Shown here piece after piece: positions 59,930 through 64,000 of a stretch of DNA of 64,000 bases. The position numbers and the translations under genes are program-made. Numbering within the stretch: the first letter of the stretch is position 1; the number at the start of each line of letters is the position of its first letter. A model generated the notes under the pieces. That model did no database searches and had not been told where the DNA came from. It was given only the letters and a program-made list of their open reading frames with translations. The stretch is from Stenotrophobium sp040387055 (GTDB taxonomy: Bacteria; Pseudomonadota; Gammaproteobacteria; Nevskiales; Nevskiaceae), in the NCBI GenBank assembly GCA_040387055.1, contig JAZKEM010000040.1, forward strand, positions 1 to 64,000. The letters run 5' to 3'.

Positions 59930-60505
59930 CTAGAAGTTGAAACCGACACCAACAAAGTGATCGAGTCGGTCTTTATCTCGCTGGATTGCATTCACACTTA
60001 AGCGAAGGCGGCCGACATCACGCGATACACGCGCGCCGTAGTGTTTGTTGAATGGGTCATACAAAGCTTCGACAGCCCAGAGGCGTGGAGCTGGTGCGAG
60101 ATTGAGTGCGCGAATCGGAGTGTCAGTGCCTTCAACAATGGTGCCGTTGTCAGCGCTCACCACAGCACGCAGGCCATCACCATCTTGAATGAGTGAGCTG
60201 GTGATCGTGATCGGGTCGCAGTTCTCTTGCGCCGGTGCGATCTTCGTTGTCACGCGGCGAACCTCAACGGTGCCGGGCGGAATCTTGTGCGGTGCTACAG
60301 GCGGCTTTGCGTTTGGTGCACGCGCGAGAATCACGCTGCCATCACCTTGGCGCACTTCTGGAGCGGCTGTCATTGCTTCAGGCTTGGGAGTCTGTGACGA
60401 ACCAATCCAGAATCCAGCGGCTAAAGCGATGAACACCAATGCAAGCAATCCTGCTGCTGCGATGCTGTCGCGAACACGCGGCGCATTTGGGATATCAATA
60501 TTCAT
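59930..60505 (-). CDS. Membrane-anchored protein of the lysis region
   Basis: The product is 191 aa from the start at 60505, which overlaps the endolysin stop (ATGA). One N-terminal membrane helix (about 16-36, AAAGLLALVFIALAAGFWIG) is followed by a Pro-rich linker and a beta-rich periplasmic part ending VGVGFNF. Position directly after the endolysin suggests a role in lysis such as a spanin, but no coiled coil or lipobox is seen, so this is open. Confidence 0.6.
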   Translation of the reverse strand: MNIDIPNAPRVRDSIAAAGLLALVFIALAAGFWIGSSQTPKPEAMTAAPEVRQGDGSVILARAPNAKPPVAPHKIPPGTVEVRRVTTKIAPAQENCDPITITSSLIQDGDGLRAVVSADNGTIVEGTDTPIRALNLAPAPRLWAVEALYDPFNKHYGARVSRDVGRLRLSVNAIQRDKDRLDHFVGVGFNF

Positions 60506-61017
60506 GCTGATTGCTCCGCGATGCAGCGCGCGTGGCGTTGCTGTTGACGAACCCAAACGCCGGCACATCGTTTATTGCCAGGCGTTGAACAGTCATAGCC
60601 AGCGCTGTAGCGATACTTCAGAAGATCGTTGCAGGCCTGCCTATAACGCTTGGCCAGAAGATCCGCGCGCATCGATGACGTTCGCCAGTTGCCTATGCCG
60701 TACTGGTAGACGAAGTCCATGTAGACGTCGTACTCGCCTTGGGTCAGCGCAACATTGGGGAGTGAATCTCGGAAGCGGATCTCTTCGGCATTGATGTGAG
60801 CTGCTGCGAGCTGCACTGCGCGAACTGGCGTGGTCTTCTCGCCGAGCCTGACGGGCGTGCCGTCTTCGTGCTTCGTAGAGCCAAACCCGTGAGTAGGGAC
60901 GTCGCCCTTGGTTGGGATGACGGCTGTATCTGTGTAGCCTTCATCCGTGACGAGCTTCGCGAACGCTGCAAAGCTGAGCGTCAGTGCGTAAACAGCAACT
61001 CGAACCTTAAGGTTCAT
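60502..61017 (-). CDS. Signal-arrest-release endolysin, GH24 lysozyme
   Basis: The product is 171 aa. The weakly hydrophobic Ala-rich N-terminus (residues 5-20, VRVAVYALTLSFAAFA) fits a SAR signal. The catalytic triad region follows: Glu in TDEGYTDTA, then THGFGST with the Thr. It cleaves the glycan strands of peptidoglycan after release from the membrane. Several Cys near the C-terminus (CNDLLKYRY, CSTPGNKRC) may form disulfides. It overlaps the holin gene by 11 bases. Confidence 0.88.
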   Translation of the reverse strand: MNLKVRVAVYALTLSFAAFAKLVTDEGYTDTAVIPTKGDVPTHGFGSTKHEDGTPVRLGEKTTPVRAVQLAAAHINAEEIRFRDSLPNVALTQGEYDVYMDFVYQYGIGNWRTSSMRADLLAKRYRQACNDLLKYRYSAGYDCSTPGNKRCAGVWVRQQQRHARCIAEQSA

Positions 61018-61198
61018 TCTTATATGGTGACCGCGCTTCGCGTAGCCACTTCCATATTGAATGCGTGATGAGCACGACCAAGTAAGTAATCGTGAGCGCA
61101 GCGATGATCTGATCGGACGTCAGCCCACTGGTAAATGCCACAGCGGGCGGGGTGATTTTTACCGCGCCGATTGTGATGTCTGTTTTGATTTCACTCAT
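61007..61198 (-). CDS. Probable holin
   Basis: The product is 63 aa, with one clear membrane helix (about 31-50, IIAALTITYLVVLITHSIWK) and a basic tail. A small membrane protein immediately before a SAR endolysin is most simply a holin or pinholin that triggers lysis. Its single span leaves the class open. Confidence 0.75.
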   Translation of the reverse strand: MSEIKTDITIGAVKITPPAVAFTSGLTSDQIIAALTITYLVVLITHSIWKWLREARSPYKNEP

Positions 61199-61262
61199 TG
61201 AACTCGCCAGATCTAAGAAGATGATCTAGCGTATGTGCGCTGGCGAACCTCAACCCATAACG

Positions 61263-62786
61263 CTACGGCAGGGAAATGATTCTCTGCAAAGCTCCGGGTG
61301 GCAGTGGGCCTGTGCTGGCATTAACAGCTTCGACTCGTCCATCTGGTCGCAGACGAAGCAGCCCATTCGGATAGCTAGGCGACTCGCCACCTGAGTCGCC
61401 GATGTTGCAGGTGCCGACGGCCGCAACAATGATCCCGACGTTTCCTGTAACTGCTGCTGCGCCTGCTGCATTGCCTACAGTCGCTGAGAGTGAAGAGCCA
61501 TATCCAACGGCCACACCTGAACCGACTGCGCCATAAACACCAGAAAAAATAGACCGGCCGTCAGCCACGACGTTTGCAGAACCTTGTACGTTATAGACGC
61601 CGGAAAAGATCGCAGTGGCAATGCCGTTGACTGATGACGTGCTCGCTGCATTGCCTGTTGCGCTGAATCGTGCTGCGCCAACACCAGCCGCATTTCCAAT
61701 TCCAGCCGCATTTCCATTCGCGCCAGCAACGCTACTGCCAAGTGCTAACGCAGTACCTGCGCCTGCAGCACCGTAAACGCCAGAACCAATAGCACCCGCA
61801 ATTCCATTGACTGTGACGCTGCCTACACTAGATCCGATGCCGGAAAACAAGGCCGTGGCAATAGCGCTCGCAGAGGCTTGTCCTACGGCGGAATACACAC
61901 CAGAGAAAACGCCTGTGCCTACGCCTAGAGCTTGTGATTGGCAGTTACTTTGATAGACGCCGCTAAACCTTGCCGCGCCTACTCCGACTGCGTTACTGAC
62001 GTTATTCAGTGCGAAAGCCCCAGCACCGATGCCCCCACCTATGCCTCCAGCCGCACACGCTCCTGACGAAGAATACGACGCTGAAAATGTTGCAGCTCCA
62101 ACGCCAGACGCATTGCCAACACCAGCAGCCGCGCCGTCACCTTCGGCGCGCGTCCCAATGCCGGGTGATGGCACTGTGAAGTAGGCATTGGCGTTGATGT
62201 TGACTGTGACTACGGTGTTTGAGTTAGCTCCCAGCACCAGAGCAGTTGTACTGGCAGAAGTGATTGCGACCCCAACCATAAACACTTCGCCCGGAGCCAG
62301 CGTATAGGCGGGCTGTGACGCTGATGTAGTTGAGTAGGTCGCGGTTCCGAACGTACCGCCCGTTGTCGCGGTTGCAGTAAACAACAGAGTGCGTGCCCCG
62401 CCGCCTGCAGCTACTCGGTATACGTTGAACTTGATCGTCGCAGCGCCAGTGGCCAACAAAGCCGCTGCCGACACTGTTAAGGGTAGCGAGAAGAACCAAG
62501 TTCCGGCACGCGTGAATCGCAAAGCACCCAAGGCAGAGCCAAGGCCGTCAGATCCGCCATTCGCGAACGTCATGCCATTGTTGGCCGACGTATCGCCAGA
62601 CGCCGAGTTCGCAGTGTTCGGGATCCACGTCTTTTCGATTGGAGTCGTGGTGGTCCATGTGATCGTGCCGTATGCCGTGCTCAGTCCCGGGTTGGCTGAT
62701 GCGACCTTTCGAATTTGCCCTTCACTGGTGAACGACTGATCGTCTGCCGATGTTGTGAAGTAGAAAACTGAGCCGGCGATAGGCAT
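61263..62786 (-). CDS. Tail or fibre protein with 20-residue repeats
   Basis: The product is 507 aa. Residues 1-205 look like a beta-sandwich virion domain. Residues 228-467 consist of twelve consecutive units of exactly 20 residues, consensus G-V-G-A-A-x-F-S-G-V-Y-x-x-x-G-x-A-x-A-x. The last 40 residues (NGLLRLRPDGRVEAVN) form a closing segment. Such exact Gly/Ala-rich periodicity suggests a regular solenoid or fibre shaft. Receptor binding or tail-spike function is inferred from position beside other tail genes and the lysis cassette. Confidence 0.75.
   Translation of the reverse strand: MPIAGSVFYFTTSADDQSFTSEGQIRKVASANPGLSTAYGTITWTTTTPIEKTWIPNTANSASGDTSANNGMTFANGGSDGLGSALGALRFTRAGTWFFSLPLTVSAAALLATGAATIKFNVYRVAAGGGARTLLFTATATTGGTFGTATYSTTSASQPAYTLAPGEVFMVGVAITSASTTALVLGANSNTVVTVNINANAYFTVPSPGIGTRAEGDGAAAGVGNASGVGAATFSASYSSSGACAAGGIGGGIGAGAFALNNVSNAVGVGAARFSGVYQSNCQSQALGVGTGVFSGVYSAVGQASASAIATALFSGIGSSVGSVTVNGIAGAIGSGVYGAAGAGTALALGSSVAGANGNAAGIGNAAGVGAARFSATGNAASTSSVNGIATAIFSGVYNVQGSANVVADGRSIFSGVYGAVGSGVAVGYGSSLSATVGNAAGAAAVTGNVGIIVAAVGTCNIGDSGGESPSYPNGLLRLRPDGRVEAVNASTGPLPPGALQRIISLP
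61386..62105 (-). repeat. Twelve in-frame 60-bp units encoding 20-residue repeats
   Basis: The register is exact: 12 x 20 residues fill 228-467 with no insertion. The DNA itself has diverged, so the periodicity is seen best in protein. The units FSGVY and SGVYG recur in phase. Confidence 0.8.
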
Positions 62787-62789
62787 TGA

Positions 62790-63305
62790 TTACTCAACGA
62801 GCATCGAGAATAGAATTCCACCAACCAGAACAGGGTGATAGTTGCCGCCGAAGTCCTCGCGGTCGATCTCCAGCCAGCCATCTGTAAACAATTCGAGCGC
62901 GCTGTCCATCGCAGAAGACCAGTGACCGATGCACTTGGCGCTGATCAACAGCTCTCCCAGAACGTCCAAGTCTTCTGCGTAAGTGATAACGAGAGAATCG
63001 AGCAAGCTGCAATAGGCTGACATGGCAATGCCGCTGATCGTCTTATTGCCGAAGTCAGTCGCGAAGAAGATCGTATGCGTCAGTTTGTACGCTTCCGCGC
63101 GGTTCGTTACTGATGGAGCGCCACGTAGCAGCTCGCATTGATATGCGTAGCCCAGCACTGAACGACCGCCAGTGCTATCGGCGCCTGACATAGCGCGAAG
63201 AATCTTACTCTCAGGAAAAGCAGCGCCGCTGTGAGCCTCCACAGCGGCGTTGTTGGTTTCCATGAAGCTGACTGCTTCCGCCGCGAGAGCTGCGAAGTCA
63301 GTCAT
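62790..63305 (-). CDS. Hypothetical late protein
   Basis: The product is 171 aa, mixed alpha/beta (LAAEAVSFMETNNAAVEAHS, SAYCSLLDSLVITYAEDLDV). It lies between two tail proteins, 3 bases from each. Not recognised. Confidence 0.6.
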   Translation of the reverse strand: MTDFAALAAEAVSFMETNNAAVEAHSGAAFPESKILRAMSGADSTGGRSVLGYAYQCELLRGAPSVTNRAEAYKLTHTIFFATDFGNKTISGIAMSAYCSLLDSLVITYAEDLDVLGELLISAKCIGHWSSAMDSALELFTDGWLEIDREDFGGNYHPVLVGGILFSMLVE

Positions 63306-63308
63306 TGG

Positions 63309-63740
63309 TTAGTCTTCCGTAATCGTGCTGGTCGACTTCAGGCGAGGCGTTACACCGGTGGCAATGACGATGTTGGGCGTCACGGTGCCGCTGTACAGAA
63401 TCTTAGTGGCACCTGCTGAAGCAACACCAATAGCGAAGTGGGTGACAGTGCCGCCAGTGCCGCCAGTCGACTCGGGGAAGTCGATATTGGCTGCGGGACT
63501 GACGCTATTGCCGCTTACGACAAATCCGCCAGAGTTTCGCGCGACTGCTTGTCGAGCGTAGCCGGTGTAACTGATTTCGCTCGTCGCTTCGGTGCCAGCT
63601 TCGCCCGGGTCTGCAGTGTGCAAACTGACGTAGAGGTTCGTGAGCGGAGACGACGCGGCATTATCCGCAAGGTTAGCGATCGCCGTGCCGTTGAAAATCA
63701 GCTTGACTAGATCGTTTTCAAAAGTATCTGACTTACTCAT
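63309..63740 (-). CDS. Phage tail fibre-like protein (Gp80 type)
   Basis: The product is 143 aa. The pattern SPLTNLYVSLHTADPGEAGT, SEISYTGYARQAVAR and THFAIGVASAGA is that of a common small phage virion protein (Gp80-like, as I recall), one domain, beta-rich. It probably sits in the tail or fibre. It follows a partial gene by 9 bases. Confidence 0.75.
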   Translation of the reverse strand: MSKSDTFENDLVKLIFNGTAIANLADNAASSPLTNLYVSLHTADPGEAGTEATSEISYTGYARQAVARNSGGFVVSGNSVSPAANIDFPESTGGTGGTVTHFAIGVASAGATKILYSGTVTPNIVIATGVTPRLKSTSTITED

Positions 63741-63749
63741 GGGAATTCC

Positions 63750-64000
63750 TTAAGCGAGGATGATGCCGTCGGTGGCTTCAAACGCAATCTCGGTTTCCGA
63801 AATAGCGCGGCCGATGTACTGCACGACATTGCCGGTCGCGTTTGGTGGGGTGTCAGTAATACCGCCCGGGACAGAATCAGACAGGTAGTAGCGAGTGCCT
63901 GGCACCAAATCGGACAAGCCAGAAATGCGGCCTTCAAAATAGACCAGCGCGTTAGCGCCAGATGCCGCGCCAGCAACAACGAATCCATCGCCTTCCTTGC
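63750..64000 (-). CDS. C-terminal part of a tail/virion protein, cut by the window edge
   Basis: At least 82 residues are visible, ending at a TAA at 63752-63750. The segment LVPGTRYYLSDSVPGGITDT, then IGRAISETEIAFEATD is a beta-type module frequent at the C-terminus of phage tail or fibre proteins. The N-terminus lies outside. A competing frame (63737-63988) starts inside and reads as nonsense. Confidence 0.7.
   Translation of the reverse strand, partial: KEGDGFVVAGAASGANALVYFEGRISGLSDLVPGTRYYLSDSVPGGITDTPPNATGNVVQYIGRAISETEIAFEATDGIILA

Larger units (their letters stand above)
4520..64000. mobile_element. Temperate podovirus-like prophage, right part outside the window
   Basis: It contains integrase, CI/Cro immunity region, recombination and replication genes, lysis genes, terminase, portal, scaffold, capsid and virion proteins. 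There is no tail tube, tape measure or sheath gene, but a P22-like portal, N4-gp56-type capsid and giant ejection-type protein, which fits a podovirus of the Bcep22-like kind (recalled, not searched). The gene set looks intact. The right attachment site is not in the window. Confidence 0.85.

Noticed and set aside
63737..63988. 83-codon minus-strand frame at the window edge
   Set aside because: The neighbouring frame, open to the window end, reads as a typical virion module; this one does not.
1..64000. CRISPR array
   Set aside because: No regular direct repeats with similar-sized unique spacers were seen; the repeated hairpins at 1948-2082 are too short and irregular.

Overview
The whole window is mobile DNA in what is probably a beta- or gammaproteobacterium; no ordinary chromosomal gene is visible. 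Two elements sit side by side, bounded by 49-bp direct repeats (8-56 and 4520-4568). Each repeat is the 3' half of a tRNA-Thr(CGT) gene on the minus strand, from the anticodon loop to CCA. Neither has a 5' tRNA half, so the intact tRNA should lie beyond the right edge of the window.

Element 1 (about 8-4568, 4.5 kb) is a small integrative element. Its right arm carries a rolling-circle-type replication initiator, an excisionase-like HTH protein and a tyrosine integrase (2236-4477, +). Its left arm carries a three-gene operon (1679 to 181, -): an MqsR-like toxin, an MqsA-like antitoxin with a C-terminal extension, and a small protein of unknown role. The gene-free stretch between the arms (1680-2235) is packed with short hairpins and is a candidate replication origin.

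Element 2 (from 4520 past 64000) is a temperate podovirus-like prophage. Its layout resembles the Bcep22-like phages as I remember them: very large virion protein, P22-like portal, N4-gp56-type capsid protein. Left arm (4696-17092, -): integrase, DUF4224 protein, many small translationally coupled genes, then MazG-like, RdgC, SSB, YqaJ nuclease and RecT. The immunity region (17093-18569) has CI, a Cro-like protein, clear PL and PR promoters and operators close to ATTAGGTGCACCTAAT. The rightward early operon (18390-22969, +) carries replication proteins, NinG and HTH proteins. It meets the late operon head-on with a 3-bp gap.

The late genes (from beyond 64000 down to 22973, all -) run in transcription order: tail proteins, holin, SAR endolysin, small genes and an exonuclease, small and large terminase, portal, scaffold, major capsid protein, connector and neck proteins, a 1447-aa three-propeller protein, a coiled-coil protein, and finally a 4369-aa polyvalent protein. 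That last protein combines ParB-like, cytosine-C5 and adenine-N6 methyltransferase, zincin-like, ADP-ribosyltransferase and phosphoribosyltransferase domains, and is probably injected with the DNA.

The least explained items are the toxin/antitoxin/third-gene operon, the hairpin array, the small membrane proteins of the immunity region, a structured leader ahead of the capsid gene, an exact 20-residue repeat in a tail protein, and the three-propeller and polyvalent proteins. Functions come from sequence reading only; no database search was run.
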